From: Streptomyces chartreusis
Lineage (GTDB): Bacteria; Actinomycetota; Actinomycetes; Streptomycetales; Streptomycetaceae
DNA: 64,000 bases
Direction of reading: 5' to 3'
Assembly (NCBI RefSeq): GCF_008704715.1
Contig: NZ_CP023689.1
Span: 4,712,001-4,776,000, forward strand
Part shown: in pieces, positions 43,509 through 51,403 of the stretch
How positions within the stretch are numbered: the first letter of the stretch is position 1
Layout of the letters: each line of letters begins with the position of its first letter
Made by a program: the position numbers and the translations under genes
The notes under the pieces: model-generated
Seen by the model: only the letters and a program-made list of their open reading frames with translations
Databases searched by the model: none
What the model was told of the DNA's origin: nothing

Positions 43509-45287
43509 TCACGCGTCCTCGCGGTAGTACCAGTTCTCGGGGTTGATCATCCCGAACGGGTTCACGGGCCCGAACCCCCCGAGGTTGTTGGCCACTTCGA
43601 AGAGCCGGATGGGGAAGTTCGGCGTGAAGATGACCGGCACCTGCTCGGCGACGAAGTCCTGGTAGGTGTAGAGCGCCTCCAGGTCGTCGGAGGTGACGGA
43701 CGCCTCGATGAGCCGGTCGGCCCGCGGGTCGCTGTAGTGCCCGAAGTTGCCGCCGGCGCCGGTCTGGAACAGGATCTCGCCGCTCGGGTAGTGGTAGGCC
43801 CAGCCGCCGTTCCAGCAGGTCATCTCCCACAGGCAGTCCGGCCCCGCGGCGCAGGGCGCGTCCTCGGCGACGAGCACCGAGCCGTACACCTCCTCCATCC
43901 GCAGCTCGATCCCGGCGGCCGCGGCGTCCTTGCGGTACTTCTCCATCAGCCGGGTCAGCGCCGGGCGCCCCTCCACGTAGCGCAGCGAGAAGCTGAGCTT
44001 GGTGCCGGCGGGTATGCCCTCGCCGGCCTGGCCGGGCCCGGTGCCGGGGTTCACGCAGACGGCCGGAGTGGTGGTGGTGTCCCAGCCGTTGGCCGCGAGC
44101 AGCTCACGGGCCCGGTCGACGTCGAAGGGCAGCGGCCAGGCCCCGTCGCGCTGGCGCGGGGAGACCAGGTCGGTCGCCGGGACCATCGGCACGGGACCGT
44201 TCTGCCGGTAGGCGTAGCCCTGGTAGATGTCGCGTACGGCGGAGTCCTGGTCGAGGGTGCTCTGGAGCGCCTGCCGGAAGTACGTCTGCCGGAAGATCTT
44301 CGCGGCCACCGTGGGGTTGTTGTAGTTGAGGCAGAAGTAGCGGATGCAGAAGGCGACCTGCGGCACCAGCGTGTAGGTGTCCGCCAGCGGGTTGGGGCCG
44401 CCCACGGTGGGGTCGGTGGCCGGTTCGGAGGCGAAGCTCAGCGGCAGGTAGCCGACCTGGATGCCGCCCTCGCCGTGCGGGCCGGCCTTGAGCATCTCGT
44501 ACTCTTCGTCGTCCGAGAACGTCGGCACCTGGCGGAACTCGTCCAGGTAGGGCTTGTTGGGCCCGGAGTAGTGCTCGTTGGGCACGAAGGTGACCAGGCC
44601 CTGAAGCGTGTAGCTCTTCAGCCGCCACGGTCCGCTGACCACGCTCCACACGGGGCTGTCGGCCCATCGGGTGCGGTGCGCGTTGCCCTCGTCGATGATG
44701 TCGCCCTGCTCCGCCATCAGGTAGTCGTAGACGGCGGGTACGTCGGCGACACCGCCCGACGCGTTCGCGGGCCCCTCGGTGGTGCGGTCCCAGGCCCTCG
44801 GCAGCGGGGTGATGGTGCTGAGCTGGTTCATCAGCACCCACTTCTTCGAGTAGGCCTTGTCGAAGGTGAAGTAGACGGTGTCCTCGGCGAGTTTGCCGTA
44901 GGAGGTCAGGTTGTCCGGGAAGTAGCCGGGGACGTACTCGCCGTACCGGTCGCCCTTGACCTTCATCAGGTTGACCCAGAACAGGACGTTGTCCGCGCAC
45001 AGCGTCTCGCCGTTGGACCAATTCCACGGCTTGACCTTCACGGTGACGGTCAGGCCGTCCTCGCTCCACCGCGGGGGCTCGCCGATGCTCTGGTCGTAGT
45101 CCACGTCCGGGGTGCCCTGGCTGCCGAAGTAGTACAGCGGCCGGTACATCAGCATCTGGAACTCGTAGATGTTCCGGGTCCCCATCCGCTCGGCCGGCGT
45201 GAAGGGGAAGATCACCGCGGGCGGGAACCCGGGCGCGCACGCCCAGGTCACCGTGCCGCCCTTCCTGGGGGTGGACGACGGCGACAT
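43509..45287 (-). CDS. Peptide-type ABC solute-binding protein without signal peptide
   Basis: 592 residues of the SBP_bac_5 (DppA/OppA) fold: MYRPLYYFGSQGTPDVDYDQSIGE, DNVLFWVNLMK and YFRQALQSTLDQDSAVRDIYQGYA are family landmarks. There is no hydrophobic signal or lipobox: the protein begins MSPSSTPRKGGTVTWAC, directly at the mature fold. No permease or ATPase is encoded nearby. The ATG overlaps the previous stop (TGATG) and has AAGGAGG upstream, so the start is well supported. It may bind an intermediate or product inside the cell, or have been repurposed as an enzyme. Confidence 0.82.
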   Translation of the reverse strand: MSPSSTPRKGGTVTWACAPGFPPAVIFPFTPAERMGTRNIYEFQMLMYRPLYYFGSQGTPDVDYDQSIGEPPRWSEDGLTVTVKVKPWNWSNGETLCADNVLFWVNLMKVKGDRYGEYVPGYFPDNLTSYGKLAEDTVYFTFDKAYSKKWVLMNQLSTITPLPRAWDRTTEGPANASGGVADVPAVYDYLMAEQGDIIDEGNAHRTRWADSPVWSVVSGPWRLKSYTLQGLVTFVPNEHYSGPNKPYLDEFRQVPTFSDDEEYEMLKAGPHGEGGIQVGYLPLSFASEPATDPTVGGPNPLADTYTLVPQVAFCIRYFCLNYNNPTVAAKIFRQTYFRQALQSTLDQDSAVRDIYQGYAYRQNGPVPMVPATDLVSPRQRDGAWPLPFDVDRARELLAANGWDTTTTPAVCVNPGTGPGQAGEGIPAGTKLSFSLRYVEGRPALTRLMEKYRKDAAAAGIELRMEEVYGSVLVAEDAPCAAGPDCLWEMTCWNGGWAYHYPSGEILFQTGAGGNFGHYSDPRADRLIEASVTSDDLEALYTYQDFVAEQVPVIFTPNFPIRLFEVANNLGGFGPVNPFGMINPENWYYREDA

Positions 45288-45613
45288 CACTTGACCTCCT
45301 TCAGATACGAGACGCCCTTCGCGGCGTGGGTGCCGAAGCGCTCCCACTCCTCGCGCAGATCGATGCCGCCGTCCTCGCGGAGCTCGGGGGTGCTGCGGCA
45401 GTGGCCGGACACGACCTCGCCGTCGTCCAGGACCATGGAGTAGGCGAAGTCCAGCGAGCCGTCGGGGGCGCACACCCCGGTCAGCGAGCCGCGCCGGGCC
45501 CTGCCGCCGGAGAAGGTGCCCCACAGCAGGTCGCCCTCCTGCCGGTAGAGGGCCGTGCGGCCCTGGGCGTCCGCCTCGGCGGGGCGGAACCTGCGTCCGT
45601 CGTAGTTGATCAC
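45287..45613 (-). CDS. Small beta-barrel protein (often labelled 'N-acetylglutamate synthase-like')
   Basis: 108 residues from a GTG overlapping the upstream stop (GTGA). The sequence INYDGRRFRPAEADAQG, LYRQEGDLLWGTFSGG and VVSGHCRSTPELREDGGIDLREEWE matches a widespread small protein usually tagged N-acetylglutamate synthase without experimental basis. A lipocalin-like barrel is likely. Tight coupling between the DDAH-like and solute-binding genes suggests it takes part in the pathway, perhaps as a binding or cyclase-like protein. Confidence 0.7.
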   Translation of the reverse strand: MINYDGRRFRPAEADAQGRTALYRQEGDLLWGTFSGGRARRGSLTGVCAPDGSLDFAYSMVLDDGEVVSGHCRSTPELREDGGIDLREEWERFGTHAAKGVSYLKEVK

Positions 45614-46491
45614 GCGCCGGCCTCCGGCTCCGCGTCGCGGATCTCGAGGGTGCAGCACTTGGAGCTGCCGCCGGACTTGAGCAGCTCGGACAGGTCCACG
45701 CCGATCGGCACGAAACCGCGCGCCCACAGCGCGTCGATGAGGTGGGTGGCCTGCTCGGGCAGCAGCACGTGCCGGCCGTCCGAGACCGCGTTCAGGCCGA
45801 ACACCGCCGCGTCGTCCTCGGTCGCCTCGATCGCGTCCGGGTACAGCTCGCGCAGGGTCGCCCGGCCCTCGGCGGTGAAGGCCGCCGGGTAGTACATGAT
45901 CTCCTCGTGGTCGAGGACGGCCAACGCGGTGTCGAGGTGGTAGAAGCGCGGGTCGACGAGGTCCAGGGTCACCACCGGCAGGCCGAGGAAGTGCTCCGCC
46001 TCGGCGTGCGAGCGCCGGTCGGTGCGGAAGCCGGTGCCGGCGAGGATCCGGTCGCCGGTGACGAGGTAGTCGCCCTCGCCCTCGTTGACGTGGAACGCGT
46101 CGTGGACGTCGTAGCCGCGCGCACGGAACCAGTCGGCGTAGGCCGGGCCCTCGGCGGCGCGCTGTTCGTGGCGGAACCGGGCGGCCAGCACACGGCCGTC
46201 GACGACGGTGGCGCCGTTGGCGGCGAAGACCATGTCGGGCAGTCCCGCGACCGGTTCGATCAGCTCGACCTCGTGGCCGAGGCCCAGGTAGAGGCTGCGC
46301 AGCCGCTCCCACTGGGCGACGGCCAGCGCGGCGTCGGTGGGCTTCTCCGGCTCCATCCAGGGGTTGATGGAGTAGACGACGTCGAAGTGGACCGGCGAGC
46401 ACATCAGATAGCGCCGGGGCCGCACCGTCCGGACCGGGCGGCCGCCCGGGGCCGCGGTGTTCCGGCGTGCGGACGAGTTGTCTTGCTGCAC
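45610..46491 (-). CDS. DDAH/arginine-dihydrolase-like amidinohydrolase
   Basis: 293 residues of the guanidine-modifying (pentein) superfamily. Recognisable parts are YLMCSPVHFDVVYSINPWME, LPDMVFAANGATVV (acidic and Asn residues of the active site), NEGEGDYLV, FYHLDTALAVLD with the catalytic His, and KSGGSSKCCTLEIR with the catalytic Cys. The closest pattern I know is the DDAH-like domain of ArgZ/AgrE, which turns arginine into ornithine, CO2 and ammonia. Ornithine would feed the N-monooxygenase; citrulline formation or another guanidine reaction is also possible. GTG start with AAGGAG upstream. Confidence 0.78.
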   Translation of the reverse strand: MQQDNSSARRNTAAPGGRPVRTVRPRRYLMCSPVHFDVVYSINPWMEPEKPTDAALAVAQWERLRSLYLGLGHEVELIEPVAGLPDMVFAANGATVVDGRVLAARFRHEQRAAEGPAYADWFRARGYDVHDAFHVNEGEGDYLVTGDRILAGTGFRTDRRSHAEAEHFLGLPVVTLDLVDPRFYHLDTALAVLDHEEIMYYPAAFTAEGRATLRELYPDAIEATEDDAAVFGLNAVSDGRHVLLPEQATHLIDALWARGFVPIGVDLSELLKSGGSSKCCTLEIRDAEPEAGA

Positions 46492-46542
46492 TGTCGATTC
46501 TCCTTGCGCGGAAGTGGGCGGGAGGCGTCGGGCGGTGCGGGC

Positions 46543-47823
46543 TCAGGAGGCCGTGGCGGCGTCGGTGAGCGCCGGCGTCTGCTGCCGGAACGTCACCTCG
46601 ATCCGGGAGGCGAAGTCGTTCATCGTGCGGAATGCCTCCTCCTGGGAGGTGCCGGTCGTCCCCAGGAAGCCGAGGATCGTGTTGCCGTCCGGGGGCCGGC
46701 GGATGACGTCGCCCGGCCGGGCGGTGATCTTGAGCAGGAAGACCTTGTCGGACTCGGCCACCTCCGCCGGCACGTCGACCCTGTCGACCACGCCCGCCTC
46801 ACTGATCAGGCACATCGCGGTGATGTGGACACCGGTCGGCGTGAAGTGCCGTACGTCGGGGCGCACTCCGAGCCCGATGTCCACGACCGCCTTGATCGGG
46901 TCGTGGTCGGCGGTCTTGCGGGCGATGAGGTCGAGGCCGCCGCCGCCGACCCGGGCGGCGATCTCCAGCAGGTGCGGCTCGCCGTCGTGGAACCTGACCT
47001 CGGCGTGCATGACGCTGCGCCGCAGTCCCTGGGCGTGCGCCCCGGCGCGCACCGCGCGGTGCACCTTCTCGATGTCCTCGGGGCCGAGCGAGGTCGGCGC
47101 GTGGTGGACGTCGTCGTCGAAGGTGCCGCCCTCGGCGGTGATGCGGTCCACGATCGAGCCGAGGTAGACCTCGTCGTCCCAGACGACGGCCTCCATCAGG
47201 AACTCGCGGCCGTCCAGGAAGGACTCCACGAGCAGTCCGTTCGGGCCGAGGTCCACGCCCTCGGCCTCGGAGTTGACCCAGAACAGGTCGCGGATGCCCT
47301 CGGCGGCCTGGGCGTGCCGCAGCGCCATCTCCTCGGGGTTGTCGACCCGGAAGACGAAGTGGCTGCCGGCGCCGAGGGTCGGCTTGAGGATGACCGGGTA
47401 GCCGAAGTCGGCTGCCGCGCCGAGCGCGTCGTCCAGGCTCTCCACCAGCCGGTACGAGGGGATCGGGGCGCCCGCCCGCTCGTAGGCCTGGCGCATCAGG
47501 TACTTGTTCCTGCTGCACACGGCGGCCGGCACGCCGATGCCCGGGAGGCCCAGCGCGTCGGCGACCGCGGCGACGGTGATGACGGAGGACTCGGAGAAGG
47601 TGATCACCCCGTCGAAACGTTCCTCCGCATGCCATGCGCGGGCCTGGTCGACGATGTCGTCGATCTTCCGGGAGCCCGCCGTGCGATAGCGGTCCGCCCG
47701 CCAGAAGTCGTCCGTGCCCTCCCCGTTGAGCACGTAGAGGTCGACGCCCAGGTCCTCCACCTGCCCGTAGCGGCCGTGGTAGTAGTTCAGGTACTGCACC
47801 GTCTCCAGCGTGAGCAGCTTCAT
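46543..47823 (-). CDS. ATP-grasp ligase 2
   Basis: 426 residues of the L-amino-acid-ligase/carnosine-synthase type. Visible parts: SRNKYLMRQAYERAGAPIP, FGYPVILKPTLGAGSHFVF, LLVESFLDGREFLMEAVVW and HAEVRFHDGEPHLLEIAARVGGGGLDLIARK (Mg-binding Glu). A C-terminal extension (LLKITARPGDVIRR) matches the family's lid. The ATGA start overlaps the MetRS-like stop, so it is made with the hydrazine-forming enzyme and may act on its product, forming an amide or peptide bond with ATP cleavage to ADP. Confidence 0.85.
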   Translation of the reverse strand: MKLLTLETVQYLNYYHGRYGQVEDLGVDLYVLNGEGTDDFWRADRYRTAGSRKIDDIVDQARAWHAEERFDGVITFSESSVITVAAVADALGLPGIGVPAAVCSRNKYLMRQAYERAGAPIPSYRLVESLDDALGAAADFGYPVILKPTLGAGSHFVFRVDNPEEMALRHAQAAEGIRDLFWVNSEAEGVDLGPNGLLVESFLDGREFLMEAVVWDDEVYLGSIVDRITAEGGTFDDDVHHAPTSLGPEDIEKVHRAVRAGAHAQGLRRSVMHAEVRFHDGEPHLLEIAARVGGGGLDLIARKTADHDPIKAVVDIGLGVRPDVRHFTPTGVHITAMCLISEAGVVDRVDVPAEVAESDKVFLLKITARPGDVIRRPPDGNTILGFLGTTGTSQEEAFRTMNDFASRIEVTFRQQTPALTDAATAS

Positions 47824-49436
47824 GCCGCCACCTCCGTGCGTGCGGCGCCGGCCCGGGCCGCCCGTGGCAGCCGGGGCAGGGCGAACGGGGTGATCTTCTC
47901 GGGCTGTTCGGCGTCCAGCGCCAGGTCCACGCCCGCGGCCGTCGCCTCGGCGGCGGCGTCGATGAGCAGCGGGGCGGCGCAGGCCAGCAGCGCCCGCACC
48001 TGGAGCAGCAGGTCCCCGGTGCCGAGCGCGTCGTCCCGCTCGCGAGGCTCCTGGGCCGCGGCCGCCAGCCGGTCGAGGGCCGCGACGACGTTCTCGGCGC
48101 TGCGGCCCAGGTTGAAGCCGTCCAGCTCATAGGTGAGCCGGAACCGCTCGATGATCCCGGCCGCCCGGTCCCGGCCCGTCGCGGTGGTCGGCAGCGGGCT
48201 CCCGGCACCGGCCGGAGCGAGCGCGTTCAGCGCCTCGGCCAGCCGGTTCCACGGCCCGATCAGCCGTCGCTCGGTCACCTCGGTGAGGGCGGCGGTGCTG
48301 AAGTCGGTGCGCTGGAACTCCGGTGCGGTCAAGGCCAGATAGAAGCGCACGAGGTCCCTCGGCACCTCCGCCAGCAGGTCCGCCGACCAGATCAGGTGGT
48401 TGCGGCTGGTGGAGAACTTCTCGCCCTCCAGGTCGTAGAACTCGTTGCTGATGTTGGCCTCGGGCAGCACATAGCGGTCGCCGTGCGCCATCAGCAGCAC
48501 GAGGTCCAGCAGACCCCAGTGGTAGACGTTGTCGAAGCCGTGGAAGTACACGAGCTCCGTCCCGCTGCCGGCCCGCCAGAGCTCGTCGACGGCCTCGGTG
48601 CGCTCGCCGCGCCGGTCCGCGGACCACCAGGTGCTGTACATGACGGCCGGCATGGCCTCCACCCACGGGTAGAGGATCTGCCCCGGCGTCTCGGGGAAGG
48701 GCGCCGCGATGCCCCAGTCGCCGGGCACCGTCACCGGTATCTCCGGCAGCGGACGGGCCAGCAGCTCGCGCACCAGCTGAGCGGCGTGCGGCCGCCAGCG
48801 TCCGAGGCGCTCGGCGAAGTAGGAGGCCAGCCGCTCGCGGTACTCCTCCATGGGCAGCACCAGGATGGTGACCTCGCGGGTGGTCACCGGCGAGTCCGGC
48901 TCCAGCACCGAGCGCGCGCCGAGCAGTTCGTCGGCGTTGTTGGGGTGCCCGCAGCCCTCGCAGACGCCTCCCGCGCTGCCGGTCAGGCAGACCGGGCAGC
49001 TGCCGGTCATCAGGCCGTCGTACAGATACCGGCCGGACTCCTGCGCGTACGGCAGCCGTACGGTCCGCTCGCGCAGCCGGCCCGTCTCGTGCAGGCGGGT
49101 GAAGAACTGAAGGACCGTGGCGCGGTAGCGGTCGTCGATGGGCGGCAGCCCTTCCATCGACAGGCCCATCGCGGAGATGCTCCGCTCGATCTTCGCGGTG
49201 GACTCGGCGCACAACTGCTCGGCGGACACACCGAGTCGGCGGGCCGTGGTGGTGACATAGGTCTGGCTGTCGTCGGTGCAGGTCGTGTAGATCACGTCCC
49301 GGCCGTCGGCCGCCAGGTAGCGGCTGTAGACGTCGCCCGCGAGATACGGGCCGGCCATGTGGCCGATGTGCAGGTCCCCGTTGGGTGTGGGGGTCGCCGC
49401 GACGACGACGGCGCGGCGCCGGCTGCGCCCGCTCAT
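47820..49436 (-). CDS. Methionyl-tRNA-synthetase-like enzyme (hydrazine synthetase component)
   Basis: 538 residues. HIGH motif at 23-26 (DLHIGHMAGPYLAGDVY), a zinc knuckle with C147-C150 and C159-C162, and a KMSKS equivalent K340-F-S-T-S344. It has the MetRS catalytic core and a helical C-terminal part but is not a housekeeping MetRS. In known N-N bond systems (Spb40, PyrN, RHS1 types) such a domain activates an amino acid with ATP and esterifies it onto the N-hydroxylamine of lysine or ornithine. There it is fused behind a cupin; here the cupin is a separate gene overlapping by four bases. The activated amino acid (glycine, glutamate or other) is not readable by eye. Confidence 0.88.
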   Translation of the reverse strand: MSGRSRRRAVVVAATPTPNGDLHIGHMAGPYLAGDVYSRYLAADGRDVIYTTCTDDSQTYVTTTARRLGVSAEQLCAESTAKIERSISAMGLSMEGLPPIDDRYRATVLQFFTRLHETGRLRERTVRLPYAQESGRYLYDGLMTGSCPVCLTGSAGGVCEGCGHPNNADELLGARSVLEPDSPVTTREVTILVLPMEEYRERLASYFAERLGRWRPHAAQLVRELLARPLPEIPVTVPGDWGIAAPFPETPGQILYPWVEAMPAVMYSTWWSADRRGERTEAVDELWRAGSGTELVYFHGFDNVYHWGLLDLVLLMAHGDRYVLPEANISNEFYDLEGEKFSTSRNHLIWSADLLAEVPRDLVRFYLALTAPEFQRTDFSTAALTEVTERRLIGPWNRLAEALNALAPAGAGSPLPTTATGRDRAAGIIERFRLTYELDGFNLGRSAENVVAALDRLAAAAQEPRERDDALGTGDLLLQVRALLACAAPLLIDAAAEATAAGVDLALDAEQPEKITPFALPRLPRAARAGAARTEVAA

Positions 49437-49801
49437 GCGGTCTCCTCCCGGTGCCGGACGGAGAACTTCTCCGCCAGCTCGGCGTCCCACCAGACCGCGT
49501 ACATCTGGAAGTCGGCGTCGGAGTCGTTGACGACCTGGTGGCGGGTGCCGGGGCGGAAGTGGACGACGTCACCGGCGGCGAACGGCACCTTCTTCCCCTC
49601 GCTGAGGATCGCCGCCTCCCCGGTCATCGCGATCCAGACCTCGTACTCGTGGTGGCTGTGCGGGCCGGAGGCCGCGCCCGGGGGCACGACGCACCAGGAG
49701 CCCTCGAAGGGCGCGTTCAGGGCCGGCCAGGGGAACAGGCGCTGGGCGCGCAGTCCGTTGTCCGGTGCGAGGTTGTCCCGGTCGAGCTCTCGGATTTCCA
49801 T
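49433..49801 (-). CDS. Stand-alone zinc cupin (hydrazine-forming component)
   Basis: 122 residues; AGGAG lies six bases before the ATG. One cupin barrel: motif 1 is GPHSHHEYEVW (His48, His50, Glu52/Glu54) and motif 2 is FRPGTRHQVVND (His88), a complete metal-binding set. In fused hydrazine synthetases the N-terminal Zn-cupin rearranges the hydroxylamine ester made by the MetRS-like domain into an N-N bond. Gene order cupin then MetRS matches the domain order in the fusions. Role is inferred from this partnership and the adjacent N-monooxygenase. Confidence 0.85.
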   Translation of the reverse strand: MEIRELDRDNLAPDNGLRAQRLFPWPALNAPFEGSWCVVPPGAASGPHSHHEYEVWIAMTGEAAILSEGKKVPFAAGDVVHFRPGTRHQVVNDSDADFQMYAVWWDAELAEKFSVRHREETA

Positions 49802-49851
49802 GTATGTCTCCTCTGCCGCTGGGTGCGCTGACGGGTTCGGCGGGGCCCCGG

Positions 49852-51147
49852 TCACAGGGCCTTGGCGAGCAGGGCCTCGTCGGAGGCGGCGCCGCGGCGG
49901 GACAGCAGGTCGGTGACGATGTCCTGGGAGCGACTGGCGAGCACGCTGAGCAGGGAGTCGGCGATGCCGTGGGTGGCTTCGTTGACGCCCTGGAGGTAGC
50001 AGTTCGCGGTGTACGAACCGGGCAGCCGCATGCGGTAGTTGCGGTCGACGGTGGCCTCGCCGGCGCCGGTCGTGACGGCCAGCTCGCGCACCATGGCGGG
50101 CATGTCGCGTACGAAGCCGGTGCCGAGCAGTACGAGGTCGCAGCGCAGTTCGGTGCGCTCGCCGGACTTGCGGTCGACGGTGTCGAGGACGACCTCGTCG
50201 CCGTCCATGCGGGCGCCCGCCAGGTCGGTCAGGGTGAGCATCCGCAGCCGCTCGGTGCCCTGGAGGCGCTCCTGGTACATCTCGCGGTAGAGCGTCTCCA
50301 GCATGTTCGGGGCGAGCCCGGCGTAGTTGGTGACGTGCATCTCGCGGAGCACCTGGCGGCGGGTCTCGGCGCGGGTGGCGTAGAAGTCGTCGATGAACGA
50401 CGGGTAGAACAGCTCGTTGGTGAACTTGCTGGTCTGGTAGGCGTTCAGGCCGATCGAGCGCATCAGCATCGTGCACTGCGCCGCGGGGAACCGCTGGTAG
50501 GCGGCCCACAGCAGCTCGGCGGCGCTCTGCGCGCCCCCGATCACCACGATCCGGCGCACCTCGGCCGGGTCGAGCGCATCGATCCGGTGCGAGTACCGGG
50601 TGCTGTGGATGACGCGGCGCTCGGGGAGCGCGGTGAGCTCGGCGGGTACGAACGCGTCCCGGCCCGCGCCGATCACCAGGTTGCGGCTGGAGATCACCGC
50701 GCCGTCGGCGGTGCGCGCCAGCCAGTGGTCGACCTCGCCGCCCCGGGACGGACCGGGCTCGATCGACACACAGCGCCGCCCGTACTCGACCTGCACCTCG
50801 CGCAGCGAGGAGGCCACCCACTGGAGGTACCCGGAGATCTCCGAGCGGTACGGCGTGAACGTGCCGAGGTTGATGAACTCGTCGAGCCTGCCGATCGAGT
50901 GGAGGTAGTTGACGAAGGAGTACTCACTGCGCGGATTGCGCAGCGTCACCAGGTCCTTGAGGAACGAGACCTGGCTCTGGGTCCACGGCAGCAGCATGCC
51001 GCGCTGCCACACGGTGTCGTCGTGCTGCTCGATGATCAGTGTGCCCGCCGCGAGCTCCTTGGGGGCGAGCTCCTCCAGCGCTATGCCGAGGGCGAGGTTG
51101 GCCGGCCCTGCGCCGATGGCGAGGACTTCGACTTCCTGGTGCCGCAA
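49852..51147 (-). CDS. L-lysine/L-ornithine N-monooxygenase
   Basis: 431 residues, the usual size of siderophore-type flavin N-hydroxylases. FAD motif AIGAGPANLALGIALEE, the LPWTQSQVSFLKDLVTLRNPRSEYSFVNYL substrate segment, NADPH motif VVIGGAQSAAELLW and the C-terminal LQGVNEATHGIADSLLS are all present. It hydroxylates the side-chain amine of lysine or ornithine using NADPH and O2. The TTG start is supported by GGGAGG. No siderophore synthetase is nearby; the cupin and MetRS-like genes point to hydrazine formation instead. Lysine versus ornithine is undecided; the DDAH-like gene favours ornithine. Confidence 0.9.
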   Translation of the reverse strand: MRHQEVEVLAIGAGPANLALGIALEELAPKELAAGTLIIEQHDDTVWQRGMLLPWTQSQVSFLKDLVTLRNPRSEYSFVNYLHSIGRLDEFINLGTFTPYRSEISGYLQWVASSLREVQVEYGRRCVSIEPGPSRGGEVDHWLARTADGAVISSRNLVIGAGRDAFVPAELTALPERRVIHSTRYSHRIDALDPAEVRRIVVIGGAQSAAELLWAAYQRFPAAQCTMLMRSIGLNAYQTSKFTNELFYPSFIDDFYATRAETRRQVLREMHVTNYAGLAPNMLETLYREMYQERLQGTERLRMLTLTDLAGARMDGDEVVLDTVDRKSGERTELRCDLVLLGTGFVRDMPAMVRELAVTTGAGEATVDRNYRMRLPGSYTANCYLQGVNEATHGIADSLLSVLASRSQDIVTDLLSRRGAASDEALLAKAL

Positions 51148-51166
51148 TTGGTCCCTCCCTGAATTC

Positions 51167-51403
51167 TTAGAATTTCTCGACCAGCGCGACCATGTCGGTC
51201 ACGGTGTAGGCGGCGTGAAAGGACCGCAGGTCCAGATCGACGGAGAACTGCTTCTCCAGGCGCACCAGGGCTTCCATCGAATTCATGCTGTCCCAGCCGA
51301 GCGCGGCCAGTGCCTGGTCAGCGGGGATGTCCGCGGGGTCGGCGCCCAGTACGTCGGCGATGATCTCCCTCACCGACTCCTCGATCGAGCCCGTTTCACT
51401 CAT
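51167..51403 (-). CDS. Acyl carrier protein
   Basis: 78 residues. The phosphopantetheine site is G-W-D-S-M-N-S-M-E with the serine in D-S-M. The acidic four-helix pattern (SIEESVREIIADVLGADPADIPADQ) is typical. The ATG overlaps the end of the FkbH-like gene by eight bases. Such pairs load a glyceryl group from 1,3-bisphosphoglycerate onto the carrier. It is the only carrier protein in the window, with no polyketide synthase or NRPS. Confidence 0.9.
   Translation of the reverse strand: MSETGSIEESVREIIADVLGADPADIPADQALAALGWDSMNSMEALVRLEKQFSVDLDLRSFHAAYTVTDMVALVEKF

Noticed and set aside
45287..45613. Arginine biosynthesis N-acetylglutamate synthase
   Set aside because: The protein is far too short and lacks a GNAT domain; the common database label is not supported by its sequence.
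47820..49436. Housekeeping methionyl-tRNA synthetase or antibiotic-resistant duplicate
   Set aside because: A resistance copy is conceivable, but the four-base overlap with a zinc cupin next to an N-monooxygenase is the hallmark of hydrazine synthetases.
49852..51147. Siderophore biosynthesis as explanation for the N-monooxygenase
   Set aside because: No NRPS, IucA/C-like synthetase, acyltransferase or siderophore uptake gene is present; the adjacent cupin and MetRS-like genes fit hydrazine formation better.
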